A stretch of DNA of 64,000 nt from Balneatrix alpica DSM 16621 (GCF_000619885.1 NZ_JHUZ01000006.1:434001-498000); one strand, 5' to 3'; positions 27,507 through 38,679 are shown, numbered from the stretch's first letter. Made by a program: numbers and translations. The notes: generated from the sequence alone by a model not told the origin.

Positions 27507-29879
27507 TTAGAACAGGTCTTCAGGACGGATAGGTTTGACGACCTCTCCCTGGGCATTGAGTTGCAGCGGTTTGGGCTCCAGCTCAACCGGGAAGAGTTCA
27601 AAGATAGCGTCGTCCTGATTCGGTAGGGCGCGTTCACCGGTGTTGGGATCAATGCGGACACTGACTAAGCCGGCAGGCTGGGGACGTACGCGCTCAGGTT
27701 TGTTCTCCAGGGCCACCGCCATGTAGTCCATCCAGACCGGGAGGGCGGCGGCTGCGCCAAACTCACGTTTACCCAAGGTGCTGGGCTGGTCGTAACCTAC
27801 CCAGACGCTAGTCACCACATCTGGGTTATAACCGGAAAACCAGGCATCAACCTGATCATTAGTGGTTCCGGTTTTGCCGGCCAGATCACTGCGCTGCAAG
27901 GCCTGGGCTTTACGTCCGGTACCTTTGCGGATCACATCCATCAGCATATCGGTGAGCAGAAAGTTGGCCCGCTCATCCATGATGCGCTCGGCTACTTTGA
28001 ACTGGCTATTGCCATCGTTATTGTCGGTATTGGTTGGGCAATCGCTATGGCATACCCGTGCTGCCTCGGTTTGCATCAACACCTGGTCATTCACATCCTC
28101 TACCCGCTCAATCAAATAGGGTGAGACCTTGTAGCCGCCATTAGCCAGGGCGGCGTAACCGGTGGCGAGCTCCAACGGGGTAATGCTGGCGGTACCCAAG
28201 GCAAGGGAGAGTCCCCGTGGCAGATTGGCGGGATCAAAGCCAAAGCGAGCGAGATAGCTGATGCCATCCTGCAGGCCGATGGCGCGTAGTAAGCGAATGG
28301 AGACCAGGTTGCGGGAGTGATAGAGCGCCTCACGCATGCGGGTTGGGCCAAAGAATTTGCCACCGGAGTTTTCCGGGCGCCAGGCTTGATCCATGCTGGG
28401 GTCGTCATATACCACGGGAGCATCGTTAATGATGCTGGCGGGAGTGAAGCCTTTTTCCAGGGCGGCAGCATAAATAAAGGGCTTGAGGTTAGAACCTGGC
28501 TGACGCCGTGCCTGGGTGGCGCGGTTAAAGTTGGAGTGGTAGAAGTTAAAGCCACCACTCAGGGCCAGGATAGCACCGCTATCTGGATGCAGGCTGACAA
28601 GAGCGCCTTGCACAACGGGGAGTTGGCTAAGGTGCCAGCGTTGGTCTTGCACGCGTACGCGAATGACATCACCTATTTGTAAAATATCACTCGGACGCTG
28701 TGGTTTGGGCCCCAAACTATCGACATTGATATGCTTGCGTGCCCACTCCATACCTTTCCAGGACATGGTGTGGTGTTCACCATTGGCAAGCCTGAACTCA
28801 ATTTCTCGATCTGTTACCAGGGTGACTAGCGCAGGTTTAAGCTCGAAGTAAGTGGGAATTTCTTTGAGCTTGTTCAGATGGCTGCTGAAATCAGCAGGGT
28901 CAATCTGCCAGTGCTGCTCAGGGCCGCGATAGCCATGACGCTCTTCATATTCGAGCAAACCATTGGCCAAAGCGCTCTGAGCAGTGTTTTGTAAGCGTGA
29001 ATCGACGGTAGTGTAGACGTGATAGCCTGCCTCATAGAGATCCGGCACTTTGTCGATGAGTTCAGTACGCACCATTTCCGCCACATAGGGTGCGTCCAGC
29101 TCCGGCTGTAGGCCATGGAAACGTGCACTATTGGGCTCCTTAACCGCCGCCTCATAGCTGACGTCATCAATGTAGCTTAGCTCCAGCATGCGTCCGAGAA
29201 TCCAGTCACGGCGAACCATGGCGCGCTCTGGGTTGGCAATAGGGTTATAGGCTGAGGGTGCCTTGGGTAAGCCGGCGATCATCGCTAATTGGGCAAGAGT
29301 GAGCTCATTAATGGATTTGCCGTAATAGACCTGAGCTGCCGCCTCAATACCGTAGGCGCGGTTACCCAAATAAATTTTATTAACGTACAGCTCCATGATT
29401 TCGTTCTTGCTGAGTTTTTGCTCCATGTCTAGGGCGAGCAAAATCTCTGCAAATTTACGACTAAAAGTACGTTCGCGGGTGAGGAAATAGTTCTTGGCGA
29501 CCTGTTGGGTAATGGTCGAGCCGCCAGTTTGGATTGAGCCACTTTGAATTAATTGTAGTGCGGCGCGGCTCAAGCCTTTGACATCGATGCCGTTATGACT
29601 CTCAAAGCGACTGTCTTCTGCTGCATAGAGGGCTTTGATAAAGAGCGGAGGAATCTGTTCATAGCTGATGGGGGTACGGCGTTTTTCACCAAACTCGCCA
29701 ATTAATTTGCCGTCCGCGCTGTAGATGCGCAGAGGTGTTTGTAATTGGATAGTACGCAGTGTTTCCACATCAGGAAGCTGGGGGGCAAAGTGCTGATACA
29801 TCGCAATGGCTGCGACAGCTATGCCTAGTGTAAGAAACAGGCCTAGCCAGAAAAACCAGCGTATTAAAGCTTTCAACAT
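27507..29879 (-). CDS. mrcA: Penicillin-binding protein 1A, bifunctional peptidoglycan synthase
   Basis: Polymerises and cross-links peptidoglycan, anchored in the inner membrane. It has 790 residues. A membrane helix spans about 8-29. The GT51 domain has AAEDSRFESHNG and GGSTITQQVAKN. After an OB-like insertion, the transpeptidase domain carries the SNLK motif with Ser463, a SRN motif and KTGTTN with Lys669. It is divergent from pilM across a 296-base gap, the same pair as ponA/pilM in Pseudomonas. The name ponA is also used. Confidence 0.96.
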   Translation of the reverse strand: MLKALIRWFFWLGLFLTLGIAVAAIAMYQHFAPQLPDVETLRTIQLQTPLRIYSADGKLIGEFGEKRRTPISYEQIPPLFIKALYAAEDSRFESHNGIDVKGLSRAALQLIQSGSIQTGGSTITQQVAKNYFLTRERTFSRKFAEILLALDMEQKLSKNEIMELYVNKIYLGNRAYGIEAAAQVYYGKSINELTLAQLAMIAGLPKAPSAYNPIANPERAMVRRDWILGRMLELSYIDDVSYEAAVKEPNSARFHGLQPELDAPYVAEMVRTELIDKVPDLYEAGYHVYTTVDSRLQNTAQSALANGLLEYEERHGYRGPEQHWQIDPADFSSHLNKLKEIPTYFELKPALVTLVTDREIEFRLANGEHHTMSWKGMEWARKHINVDSLGPKPQRPSDILQIGDVIRVRVQDQRWHLSQLPVVQGALVSLHPDSGAILALSGGFNFYHSNFNRATQARRQPGSNLKPFIYAAALEKGFTPASIINDAPVVYDDPSMDQAWRPENSGGKFFGPTRMREALYHSRNLVSIRLLRAIGLQDGISYLARFGFDPANLPRGLSLALGTASITPLELATGYAALANGGYKVSPYLIERVEDVNDQVLMQTEAARVCHSDCPTNTDNNDGNSQFKVAERIMDERANFLLTDMLMDVIRKGTGRKAQALQRSDLAGKTGTTNDQVDAWFSGYNPDVVTSVWVGYDQPSTLGKREFGAAAALPVWMDYMAVALENKPERVRPQPAGLVSVRIDPNTGERALPNQDDAIFELFPVELEPKPLQLNAQGEVVKPIRPEDLF

Positions 29880-30175
29880 GAACGAAGAATCCTGTTTTGC
29901 ATGTAGCTGCTATATTTTGGGTGCAGGTAGGTAAAGCGTCGCCTATTGTAGATGATGCCGATGGCTGTGTGAGGCTTGATGCCGACAAAATTATAACCCC
30001 TGGCGCGAGCAGGGGGACAGAGGAGGCGGCAGGTTGGCTAGACTGTGCTTAGCTAGACAAGCAGGAAACAATTTCTATAACATGGCTCAGTTTGTGAAAA
30101 TTGGTCTTTTATGTAACTTAAATTATCCAATTAAACAAGTTGTTACCTTATCAATTCCAGCAAAAGGAATTGTCT

Positions 30176-31237
30176 GTGGCTGATTGGCTGGCGCGTTTTG
30201 CAAAACAATCCCTGATTGGGGTCGATATTGGCAGTACGGGAATAAAATTATTAGAGCTGAGCCGTCGTGGAGAGGCGTTTCAGCTGCTGTCATTTGTGAA
30301 GGTTAGCTATCCCTACGAGCAGATGCTTGATCCTCACTTGCCGGATGAGGCCGTGGTGGTGGCAACGTTGCAGGAGGCGTTAGAGAAGCTCAACAGCAAA
30401 AACCGCCAAGCGGCTGTTGCTATTAATAGCGCCACGGTTATTAGTCGCCCTTTTGATGCTCCCGCTGAACTAACCGAACAAGGGTTAGAGCTCTATGTTC
30501 GCCAGCAGGCGGATCAGTTAATTCCTTATTCTCTTGAAGAAGTGCAGCTTGATTATGCCCCTACTGGGCCTGTCAATGAACGGGAAGAAACTCGGCCGAT
30601 GATGCTGGTGGCTGCCCGGCGCGATCAAGTGGATATGCAGGTTCGTTTATTAACAGAAGCTGGGCTGGATTGCCGTTTGGTTGATGTGGATACCTATGCG
30701 ATTGGCCGGAGTCTGAATTACAGTCTGAAGAAGCAGCGTGCGACCTTGGATGGTTTGATCGGTTTGCTGGATATTGGAGCGATCCGCTCAGTGCTCTACG
30801 TATATGAAGGCGAACGTTTGGTCTATTCGCGGGAGCATGATTTTGGCGACCATCAATTAAGTCAGCCGCCCAATACTTCCACATTTGATTTTGAATTAGA
30901 GGTGGATGAGGACGAGCAGGACAGCTTCCAGCATCAGCAGCAAGAATATTCCTACGCCAATGTGCTGGCCCAGCAGACAGAGCGGGCACTGATTCTTTTT
31001 CAAGAAGCACAGCCAGATAGCCAGTTAAGCATGCTGGTGTTGGCTGGGGGCGGTGGCTGTCGAGAAGGACTGGCAGAGCCTTTAAGCAAGCAATTGAATG
31101 TCGAGGTGCGCCATGCTGATCCCCTTGCAGGAATACAGATACCGGCCAAACTCGAAAAATTGATACGCCCCCATGCAGCAGCTTTGATGACAGCAGCGGG
31201 TTTGGCAATGCGCGCTGGGCGGGAGTGGGGGAGCTGA
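30176..31237 (+). CDS. pilM: Type IV pilus assembly protein PilM
   Basis: An actin-like cytoplasmic protein that binds the PilN tail and links the pilus alignment complex to the motor. I chose GTG 30176 with AGGA seven bases upstream, giving 353 residues (MADWLARFAKQSLIGVDIGS). A TTG at 30140 would add 12. The ATP-binding motifs GVDIGSTGIKLLELS and LLDIGAIRSVLYVY are clear. An acidic and glutamine-rich insertion (ELEVDEDEQDSFQHQQQ) interrupts the fold. It opens pilMNOPQ, with pilN one base away. Confidence 0.95.
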   Translation: MADWLARFAKQSLIGVDIGSTGIKLLELSRRGEAFQLLSFVKVSYPYEQMLDPHLPDEAVVVATLQEALEKLNSKNRQAAVAINSATVISRPFDAPAELTEQGLELYVRQQADQLIPYSLEEVQLDYAPTGPVNEREETRPMMLVAARRDQVDMQVRLLTEAGLDCRLVDVDTYAIGRSLNYSLKKQRATLDGLIGLLDIGAIRSVLYVYEGERLVYSREHDFGDHQLSQPPNTSTFDFELEVDEDEQDSFQHQQQEYSYANVLAQQTERALILFQEAQPDSQLSMLVLAGGGGCREGLAEPLSKQLNVEVRHADPLAGIQIPAKLEKLIRPHAAALMTAAGLAMRAGREWGS

Positions 31238-31238
31238 C

Positions 31239-31814
31239 ATGAAGATTAACCTGTTACCCTGGCGTCAGGAGCGCGATCGTCAACGTAAACAGCAATTTAG
31301 TCAGGCATTGGCGCTAATGGCATTAGTGGGCGTAATGATCGCGGCGGGCTACTGGCAATGGCGGCAAGGCACGATTGATACACAGCAAGCGCGTAATCAA
31401 TATTTGAATCAGCAGATTGCGGAGTTGGATCGTAAAGCGGGGGAGCTGAATAAGCTAAAAGAAGAACGGCAAAAATTGTTGGATCGCATAGAGGTAATCA
31501 AAGCGTTGCAGCAAGAGCGCCCACAAACGGTGCGGCTTTTTAGCAATGTTGTGACCGCAATGCCTGAGCAGGTGTATTTACAATCACTAGAACGTGCGCA
31601 GGCGTTGGTGAGTATGAAAGGGCAGGCGGAAAGTAACCATGAGGTTTCCCGTCTGCTGCGTAACCTGGACAGTGCCGAGTATCTGGCAACGCCTAACTTG
31701 TCCCGGGTGAGTCGGGTTAAAGAGGGAGGAAGTGGCTGGATGGAGTTTGATCTCAGCGTCACCCTCAGACCACCTAAGCCAGCAGGGGAACAGGATGGCA
31801 GCACGCAACAGTAA
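31239..31814 (+). CDS. pilN: Type IV pilus assembly protein PilN
   Basis: A bitopic inner-membrane protein of 191 residues that pairs with PilO and binds PilM through its N-terminus MKINLLPWR, the PilM-binding motif. One membrane helix lies near 22-41, followed by a coiled-coil and a small ferredoxin-like periplasmic domain. The gene overlaps the following pilO by 20 bases. Confidence 0.95.
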   Translation: MKINLLPWRQERDRQRKQQFSQALALMALVGVMIAAGYWQWRQGTIDTQQARNQYLNQQIAELDRKAGELNKLKEERQKLLDRIEVIKALQQERPQTVRLFSNVVTAMPEQVYLQSLERAQALVSMKGQAESNHEVSRLLRNLDSAEYLATPNLSRVSRVKEGGSGWMEFDLSVTLRPPKPAGEQDGSTQQ

Positions 31815-32442
31815 GAAAAATCAGCCGAATAAGTTGCAGCGCGCCTTCAAGGAGGCTTTCGCCGGCTTTGATATTAATCACATTGATTTTAATGAGTCGG
31901 GACGTTGGCCCATTGGGGTCAAAATTATCGCCAGTTTGATCGTGACCATGCTGGTGGTGGTATTAGCTTATTTTTTGTTGCTCAAAGACATGGATACACA
32001 GTATGAGCAACTACTGAATGAAGAGCCGGTGCTCAAGCAAACGCTGACCGAAAAAGCCAAGCTAGTGGCGGGGATGGATGCTCATCAACAACAGCTTGAG
32101 CAAATTCGCGCTATGTTTAATGAGTTGGCCCAGCAGCTGCCGCGTAAGCAGGAAGTTCCGGGGTTGCTGGAGCAGATGACACGCCTAGGGCAACAGTCCG
32201 GCCTGGTGTTCCGCCAGATTGAGCTGGAGACCGAGCAGCAGACGGAGTTCTACCGTATCTTGCCGATCCGCATCGTGGTAACGGGCACTTATCATGCGAT
32301 GGGGGAGTTTATTTATGGCCTGGCGGCATTGCCGCGAATCGTTACCACCCATGACTTTCAACTGAAGCCGGAAGAGGGCGCTCTGCAGCTGAATATTCAG
32401 GCTCGCACTTATCGTTACGATGATGAGGAGGCGAACCCATGA
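31795..32442 (+). CDS. pilO: Type IV pilus assembly protein PilO
   Basis: Partner of PilN in the inner-membrane alignment complex. I chose ATG 31795 inside the pilN end, with AGGGGA just upstream. The longer frame to 31732 is a shadow of pilN. There are 215 residues: a basic, N-rich cytoplasmic tail, one membrane helix near 42-64 (VKIIASLIVTMLVVVLAYF), coiled coil to about 120 and a ferredoxin-like domain. It shares ATGA with pilP. Confidence 0.95.
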   Translation: MAARNSKKNQPNKLQRAFKEAFAGFDINHIDFNESGRWPIGVKIIASLIVTMLVVVLAYFLLLKDMDTQYEQLLNEEPVLKQTLTEKAKLVAGMDAHQQQLEQIRAMFNELAQQLPRKQEVPGLLEQMTRLGQQSGLVFRQIELETEQQTEFYRILPIRIVVTGTYHAMGEFIYGLAALPRIVTTHDFQLKPEEGALQLNIQARTYRYDDEEANP

Positions 32443-33017
32443 TCAGAGTAAGCGTGATGCTAACAATGTGGGTGGCATTAACGGGATGTAGTGAGCCCGC
32501 TTCGCTGCAGGACTTGCAGAACTTTGTCGCTCAGGTCACGAGTGAGCCAGCGCCGCCATTGGACCCTTTGCCCAAAATTCCTGCCTATCAACCGGTACCC
32601 TATGCGGTGACCGCTCTGCGCGAGCCTTTTACTAACCCGTTGCAGATTTCCTTACAGTTAGCGGAGCAGGCTGAAAATGCGATCAAGCCTGATTTGCAGC
32701 GGCCGACAGAAGAGCTGGAAGCCTTTGATCTGGATGTGTTGAGCTTTACAGGGCTGGTTGAGCGTAAGGGGCAGCCCTACGCCATTATGAAGGATCCTTC
32801 AGGGGCGTTGCATTTGGTGACTAAAGGCAACTATATGGGCAAAAATCATGGACAGATCAAAGATATTAAGATTAAGCGCGTTGATCTGAAAACAGCCAGT
32901 CGTGCAAACGAGCCTTTAGTGCAGGCTCAGTTAGAGATCGAAGAAATTGTGCCGTCAGGGGAAGGGTGGCGTAGTCGTCCCCGCTTTATCAGTTTGCAGG
33001 TAACTAATAATGATTAA
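32439..33017 (+). CDS. pilP: Type IV pilus lipoprotein PilP
   Basis: A periplasmic lipoprotein that links PilNO to the secretin PilQ. The lipobox is LTGC with Cys17 after a short hydrophobic signal. It has 192 residues, with a disordered Pro-rich part to about 90 and a beta-rich domain (FTGLVERKGQPYAIMKDPSG and the YMGKNHGQI loop) after it. It overlaps pilO by four and pilQ by eight bases. Confidence 0.95.
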   Translation: MIRVSVMLTMWVALTGCSEPASLQDLQNFVAQVTSEPAPPLDPLPKIPAYQPVPYAVTALREPFTNPLQISLQLAEQAENAIKPDLQRPTEELEAFDLDVLSFTGLVERKGQPYAIMKDPSGALHLVTKGNYMGKNHGQIKDIKIKRVDLKTASRANEPLVQAQLEIEEIVPSGEGWRSRPRFISLQVTNND

Positions 33018-35067
33018 AAACAGCATGGCAGGGGATATGAAAACAACACGTGCCCTGGTTGGGACGGCGCCAGTGCTGCTGGGGTTGGCCGCATGGCTAT
33101 TAGCCCTGCCAAGTTGGGCGTTGAGTTTGCAGGGGGTGGAGTTTTCGGCGCCGGGAGAGCCTTTTAAGGTGACCCTTAATTTTGATCAAGTACCAAACAA
33201 GGTACGTACAACCCGTAGTGAAGTGCCGCCCAGTACCCGGGTGAGTATTCCTGCTGCCAGCAACAGCACAGGGCAGAGTCGTTGGCGCTTGGATCATCCA
33301 CAACTACGAGGTGTTGAAGTCACCAATCAGCAAGATGGCTTGGAGGTGATGCTGGATTGGCAGGACCCTATTGCTGTGCAGGCGCGTTTGGTAGGTAACC
33401 AGTTGGAAATCGTGCCGGCAGGGTTAGCTGCTGAGGTGGGCGAAGCGCTGATCTTTGAGCGTGGTGAAGGCGGGCAGGGCAAGATCCGCATTATGTTGCC
33501 AGATCCCGCTACCTCTGTGCAGGTGGTTGAGGTTGGTGAACAGGTTGAGGTTCGTCTGCAAAGTGAGCTTTTGCCAGATATTTGGCAGCAAAGCTATACC
33601 GTGGCGGATTACGGAACGGCGGTGAATAAGATTGATGCCAGTCTTGAGCGTAAAGGTAAGGGGGTGCTGAAGGTGCGCCCGATCAAGGGTAAGCGCCTTG
33701 AGGCCTTAACCTATCAAGATGGTTTAGAGCTGGTGGTAGAAATTACCCCGAAACAGGAAATTAAGCAGCAGCAGGCGGTCTATCGCGGCGAGAAGATTGA
33801 CCTGGTTTTGCAAAACACCGATGTGCGACGGGTGTTACAGTTAATCGCCGAGTCGCAAGGTAAAAACGTTCTGATTAGTGACGGCGTCGAGGGAGAAATT
33901 AGCGTTAACTTCCAGGGGGTGCGTTGGGATGAAGCGCTGGATATGGTGTTGCGCTCGCGTAAGTTATCCAAGCGTGAGCAGAATGATATCTGGTTGATTG
34001 GTCCAGCCAATGAGTTGGCAGACTTTGAGCGCCAGGAGCTGGAGCAGCAAAAGCAGGTACAGGATTTAGCACCACTTGAGTTTGAGTATATCCAAATTAA
34101 CTATGCCAAGGCCGCGGAGCTGGTGGCGATTCTGAATAATGAAAAAGGTGGGCTGCTGTCCGAGCGTGGCAGTTTGGTGGCGGATCCACGGACCAATATC
34201 TTATTGGCGCAGGATACGGCGCAGCGTTTGGAGCGTATTCGTCAGGCTGTGTCGCGCTTGGATGTGCCGGTGCGGCAGGTGATGATTGAAGCGCGGGTGA
34301 TAGTAGCGACTGAGGACTTTAGTCGTGAGATAGGTGTGAGATGGGGAGGGGGGTATGGTAACCGCAACTCGAAAGGAAATATTTGGGAAGCTGGTGGTAG
34401 CCTGCAAACTCTAACGGAAGCTTATCCAGCTATCAGTGGTAGCGGTGATAAATCAGATGATGACGCGGTTATTAATTTTCCTGAAGCATTGGCAGTCGAC
34501 CTGGGAGTTTCAACTCCAGGTGCCTCTTCCTTTGGTTTAGGTTTTACCAGTTCTACGACTCTGCTGAACTTGGAAATCTCTGCTTATGAGTCGGATGGTA
34601 AGGTTGAGGTGTTGTCGCAACCTAAGCTGGTTACTACCGATGGCAAAAAGGCCAAAGTGGAGTCAGGCAAACAGTTGCCCTATCAAACAGTTGAAGATGG
34701 TGAAATTAAGATCGAATGGCGACCTGCCGTGTTGTCGTTGGAGGCAACTCCCCAGATTACCCCAGATAATAAGGTGATCTTGGACTTGATCATCAGCAAA
34801 GACACTAAAGGGGAAGAGGTGGCCAATGGCAACTTTGCGATTAACACTAACCGCTTAGAAACCCAGGTGCTGGTGGATAATGGTGAAACCCTGGTGTTGG
34901 GTGGAGTGTTTGAACTGGATACCCAGCGTAGTGTGATTAAGACGCCGTTGCTGGGGGATATTCCGTACCTGGGCAATCTATTCAAGAAAAGGGTCAATAG
35001 CGAAAAGAAAGCCGAGTTGTTAATATTCATCACGCCACGACTGGTGACCGATGTCTTTGATTCCTAA
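33010..35067 (+). CDS. pilQ: Type IV pilus secretin PilQ
   Basis: The outer-membrane pore through which the pilus leaves. It has 685 residues. A signal peptide ends near PSWALS, followed by two AMIN domains that bind peptidoglycan, to about 235. N-domains follow ([20 protein letters not shown]), then the secretin domain with [20 protein letters not shown] and the ending [14 protein letters not shown] 33010 has AGGTAA upstream. Met10 at 33037 is an alternative. The gene is 14 bases before aroK. Confidence 0.96.
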   Translation: MIKNSMAGDMKTTRALVGTAPVLLGLAAWLLALPSWALSLQGVEFSAPGEPFKVTLNFDQVPNKVRTTRSEVPPSTRVSIPAASNSTGQSRWRLDHPQLRGVEVTNQQDGLEVMLDWQDPIAVQARLVGNQLEIVPAGLAAEVGEALIFERGEGGQGKIRIMLPDPATSVQVVEVGEQVEVRLQSELLPDIWQQSYTVADYGTAVNKIDASLERKGKGVLKVRPIKGKRLEALTYQDGLELVVEITPKQEIKQQQAVYRGEKIDLVLQNTDVRRVLQLIAESQGKNVLISDGVEGEISVNFQGVRWDEALDMVLRSRKLSKREQNDIWLIGPANELADFERQELEQQKQVQDLAPLEFEYIQINYAKAAELVAILNNEKGGLLSERGSLVADPRTNILLAQDTAQRLERIRQAVSRLDVPVRQVMIEARVIVATEDFSREIGVRWGGGYGNRNSKGNIWEAGGSLQTLTEAYPAISGSGDKSDDDAVINFPEALAVDLGVSTPGASSFGLGFTSSTTLLNLEISAYESDGKVEVLSQPKLVTTDGKKAKVESGKQLPYQTVEDGEIKIEWRPAVLSLEATPQITPDNKVILDLIISKDTKGEEVANGNFAINTNRLETQVLVDNGETLVLGGVFELDTQRSVIKTPLLGDIPYLGNLFKKRVNSEKKAELLIFITPRLVTDVFDS

Positions 35068-35081
35068 CTCGGGCGTATTTG

Positions 35082-35633
35082 ATGTTTGTGTGTGACAACC
35101 TGATTTTGGTCGGGCCGATGGGGGCAGGAAAAACCACCATCGGCCGTTTGCTATCTCAAAGCCTGGGTATGACCTTCATGGATTCGGACAAGGTCATCGA
35201 AGAGCGTGCAGGTGCCAATATTCCCTGGATTTTTGATGTAGAAGGGGAAGAGGGCTTTCGCCGCCGGGAAGAGCAAACGATCGATGAACTTACCCAGCAA
35301 AGCGGTATTATCCTGGCCACCGGCGGTGGTGCCGTTACCCGTGAAGCCAATCGTAAGGTATTGGGCCAGCGCGGGGTGGTGATTTATTTGCATGCCACCG
35401 TTGAGCAGCAGATTGAACGTACCGCCAAGGATAAGAATCGACCTTTGCTGCAAACGGCTAACCCCGCTGAGGTGCTTAACCGACTCTTCGCCCAACGTGA
35501 CCCCCTGTACCGCGAGTTGGCCACGTTGATTATTAATACCGATCGCCGCAGCCCGCGCTCGGTTGTCAATGAAATCATCAAGAAGCTGAAGCAGCACCAT
35601 GCCGCCAGCTCGAGCTTGCCCAAGGAAGCCTGA
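35082..35633 (+). CDS. aroK: Shikimate kinase
   Basis: Phosphorylates shikimate in aromatic amino-acid synthesis. From ATG 35082 it has 183 residues. A TTG one codon upstream is less likely. Walker A is GPMGAGKTT, and shikimate contacts are in [19 protein letters not shown] and ATGGGAVTR. It overlaps aroB by one base (TGATG). The pilQ-aroK-aroB order is conserved in gammaproteobacteria. Confidence 0.97.
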   Translation: MFVCDNLILVGPMGAGKTTIGRLLSQSLGMTFMDSDKVIEERAGANIPWIFDVEGEEGFRRREEQTIDELTQQSGIILATGGGAVTREANRKVLGQRGVVIYLHATVEQQIERTAKDKNRPLLQTANPAEVLNRLFAQRDPLYRELATLIINTDRRSPRSVVNEIIKKLKQHHAASSSLPKEA

Positions 35634-36709
35634 TGCGCACTTTGCATGTTGATCTAGAGGATCGCAGTTACCCTATTCATATTGGTGAGAACCTTCTCGA
35701 TCAGCCTGAGCTGCTGCGTGAGCATATCCGTAGCCACCAGGTGTTGGTGGTGACCAATACGACGGTTGCCCCCCTTTATCTCGCTAAGGTACAGGCTGCG
35801 TTACAAGGGTTGCAGGTGGATACGGTCGTATTGCCTGATGGAGAGGCATACAAAGATCTGGCCCATCTCAATCTGATTTTTGATGAACTGTTAGCCAAGG
35901 CGCATAACCGTACGACCACCCTGATTGCTTTAGGTGGTGGAGTGGTGGGGGATATGACGGGTTTTGCTGCTGCCAGTTACCAGCGCGGAGTGGATTTTAT
36001 CCAGATCCCCACCACCTTGCTTTCCCAGGTTGATTCTTCTGTCGGCGGAAAGACCGGCGTCAATCATCCGCTAGGGAAAAATATGATTGGTGCTTTCTAT
36101 CAGCCTAAGTTGGTGTTGGCCGATATTGCCGTTCTCAGTACCTTGCCAGAGCGAGAGCTGTCGGCGGGGCTGGCAGAGGTGATTAAGTATGGCTTGATCA
36201 CGGATATCGCTTTTCTGGCATGGCTAGAGCAGAATATGCCCGCTTTGCGCCAGGGTGCAGCGGATGCGCTGGAATATGCTATTTATCGCTCTTGCCAAAT
36301 TAAGGCTGACATTGTCGCTGCCGATGAGCGAGAGGGGGGCGTGCGTGCGCTGCTGAATCTGGGCCATACCTTTGGTCATGCTATTGAAGCCCACCAGGGT
36401 TACGGCAATTGGCTACATGGAGAAGCTGTGGCGGCCGGTACGATGTTGGCGGCTAAGATGTCCGCACGTCTAGGCTGGTTGAGTGAGGCTGAAGTGCAGC
36501 GAGTGGCTGCAGTGCTGGACGCGGCAGGTTTGCCAACGGAGTCGCCAGAGGATATGGATGCAGAGGCGTTTCTGCGCTGGATGGCGGTCGATAAAAAAGT
36601 GCTACACGGTAAATTGCGTTTAGTGCTGTTGGAAGGCTTGGGGAACGGGGTAGTGAGTGCGGATTATGCACCCGAGGCCCTGCTCGAAACCCTGGCTAAA
36701 GCAAGCTAA
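35633..36709 (+). CDS. aroB: 3-Dehydroquinate synthase
   Basis: Forms the first carbocycle of the shikimate pathway, needing NAD+ and a divalent metal. It has 358 residues. Signature parts: [43 protein letters not shown] and the metal-binding [12 protein letters not shown]. Start and aroK stop overlap, so the two shikimate enzymes are coupled. A 125-base gap precedes the DamX-like gene. Confidence 0.97.
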   Translation: MRTLHVDLEDRSYPIHIGENLLDQPELLREHIRSHQVLVVTNTTVAPLYLAKVQAALQGLQVDTVVLPDGEAYKDLAHLNLIFDELLAKAHNRTTTLIALGGGVVGDMTGFAAASYQRGVDFIQIPTTLLSQVDSSVGGKTGVNHPLGKNMIGAFYQPKLVLADIAVLSTLPERELSAGLAEVIKYGLITDIAFLAWLEQNMPALRQGAADALEYAIYRSCQIKADIVAADEREGGVRALLNLGHTFGHAIEAHQGYGNWLHGEAVAAGTMLAAKMSARLGWLSEAEVQRVAAVLDAAGLPTESPEDMDAEAFLRWMAVDKKVLHGKLRLVLLEGLGNGVVSADYAPEALLETLAKAS

Positions 36710-36834
36710 ATTATTGGAGAAACTGGAAATTTTCTGCGTTTGCCTCTATTACCCTGGGTAAGGAATAGGTGGGCAGGTGAGAGTCCGGTTCGCTAACATT
36801 CGAGTTCATTATTGAGCAGGCTACGGGGCAAAAC

Positions 36835-38439
36835 ATGGGCCATCAAACGGATGTGCTGCACCGCTATGGGTTAAGACGGAACCCCTTTGGCGATGACTTT
36901 CCGCCAGAAGATGCTTTTCTGACGGAGCAGCGCCACCAACTGCTCGATAAACTTAATCATCTCAGTCGTTACAGCCAGTTCGTGCTGGTGGTATCGGGTG
37001 AGCATGGCATGGGCAAGAGCACCTTTCTTAGCCAAATTCTTCCTGCAAGTGATCCGGTTGTGCGGCCTGCGGTATTGCGTTTACAGCATGAAACCGGCCC
37101 AGCGCAGCTTGTCGCTTCATTATTGCAGGCTGCTCGTATTGAGGTTGAAGGGGAGCCTGACTTTGAGGGGCAGGTGCAGGCAATTCAGCAGCACGCGCAA
37201 ATGTTGCGTGATTTAAATCGGATGATGCTGATTCTGATTGATGATGCGGAACTGTTGTCTGATGCAGCCTTGGATGTGCTCTTCACCCGGGTAATGCAGA
37301 CGCCAGATGCCAGTGCCAGTCCTCATATTATTCTCTTTGGTCAGCCAGATTTGTTGCAGCGCCTGGCCAGTCCGCGCCTACAAACGGTATTGTCCGGGCG
37401 CAGCCACCACGCGGCTCTGGCAGCACTGAATCTTGATGAAACCGAAGCCTATATTCGTCACCGCATGGGGTTGGCGGGGATGCGGGGAGAGCTGCCTTTT
37501 AGTGCTGAACATTATCAGCGTATTCATCAGGTATCACGCGGCATTCCGGCACAGATTAATCGAGTTGCCCAACAGTTATTGTTTGAACAGCCTGTACAAA
37601 CAACAGGACTGCGCATGCAATTGCCCTGGATGCATATTGCGGCGGGTAGTGTGCTGGCGGCTACGATTGTTTTGGCATTGCTATTGAATGATGGCAGTTC
37701 GGAAGCGGATGCCGTGCCAAGTGCAGGGCCAGTGACCAAGCAGCTGGAGATCAAATTACCGGAGTCGGTGGTACAACAACAGCAGCAAGCTGCGGTAGCC
37801 GCCGGTGCGGTAGCCGCCGGTGCGGTGGCTCCTCTGCCGGAGCAACGGGTACTGACTCTGTCGGAGCGTTTGGCGATCCAAGAGGCTAAGCTGGGTGTGG
37901 CGCCTGAGCCTGGCCTGACTGAACCTCTGCCAGAACCTGTCGGGGAGGATGTAAGCCCTATTAGTGAGGCACCGCCTGTTGCGCCTTTGGCACAGCCGGC
38001 TCCGGTGGCTTCTGCTCAGCCTGCGACTCCGGTGCAGGCTGAACCCACTAAGCCAGCGGCTAAGCCTGAAGCTAAGGTTGAATCCAAAGTGCCGGTGGTT
38101 GAGCGCTCCAGTGTGGCGGTCAGTGGCAATAGTCATCCACTTAAGCGTGAAGCGATGGTGATGGGGTGGCGTGGAAATGGCTATACCCTGCAAATGCTGG
38201 GGGCGCGTTCTGCTCAAAATGCCATCGACTTTATTAAAGCCAATGGTAGTTTGAGTGATTTCGCTTTCTTTGAGACGACTTATAAAGGACAGCCTTGGTT
38301 TGTCGTGGTGTACGGCGAATATGCCAGTCGCGAATCTGCCCAGGCGGCAGTGAGTCGTCTACCTGCTGCTTTACAACAACAGAAGCCCTGGCCTCGTTCT
38401 ATTAAAGGGGTGCAGGACGAAATTCGTAATAAACGTTAA
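36835..38439 (+). CDS. DamX-like protein: AAA ATPase plus SPOR domain
   Basis: A bitopic protein of 534 residues. Residues about 10-260 form an AAA/ExeA-type ATPase with Walker A SGEHGMGKST (54-63) and Walker B LILIDDAELL. A membrane helix lies near 263-285, followed by a low-complexity Pro/Ala-rich periplasmic linker and a SPOR domain near 445-525 (LQMLGARSAQNAIDFIKANG). DamX in E. coli binds septal peptidoglycan and affects division. A 15-base tandem repeat at 37792-37828 gives AAGAVAAGAV in the linker. The aroB-damX order is conserved. Confidence 0.87.
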   Translation: MGHQTDVLHRYGLRRNPFGDDFPPEDAFLTEQRHQLLDKLNHLSRYSQFVLVVSGEHGMGKSTFLSQILPASDPVVRPAVLRLQHETGPAQLVASLLQAARIEVEGEPDFEGQVQAIQQHAQMLRDLNRMMLILIDDAELLSDAALDVLFTRVMQTPDASASPHIILFGQPDLLQRLASPRLQTVLSGRSHHAALAALNLDETEAYIRHRMGLAGMRGELPFSAEHYQRIHQVSRGIPAQINRVAQQLLFEQPVQTTGLRMQLPWMHIAAGSVLAATIVLALLLNDGSSEADAVPSAGPVTKQLEIKLPESVVQQQQQAAVAAGAVAAGAVAPLPEQRVLTLSERLAIQEAKLGVAPEPGLTEPLPEPVGEDVSPISEAPPVAPLAQPAPVASAQPATPVQAEPTKPAAKPEAKVESKVPVVERSSVAVSGNSHPLKREAMVMGWRGNGYTLQMLGARSAQNAIDFIKANGSLSDFAFFETTYKGQPWFVVVYGEYASRESAQAAVSRLPAALQQQKPWPRSIKGVQDEIRNKR

Positions 38440-38679
38440 GCGTTGCATGCTGCGGTGCAGCTAAGTTCCCATTACGTTAACGCCACCCTGTTTGTCTTTT
38501 CGGAAAAAGGGCTGCAACTTTAGTCTGGCTAGAGTTGCGGCCTAGTAGAAGCCCGCCTACACTGACACCTCTTTCCCAGCAACAAAATCTTTGCTAATTC
38601 CCCTGTTTTTCCTGCCCGTGTTGATAATTTTTCGAAATTGCGACCTGTTCTTCCAAAAAGTTTTGACGAAAGTCGAATG

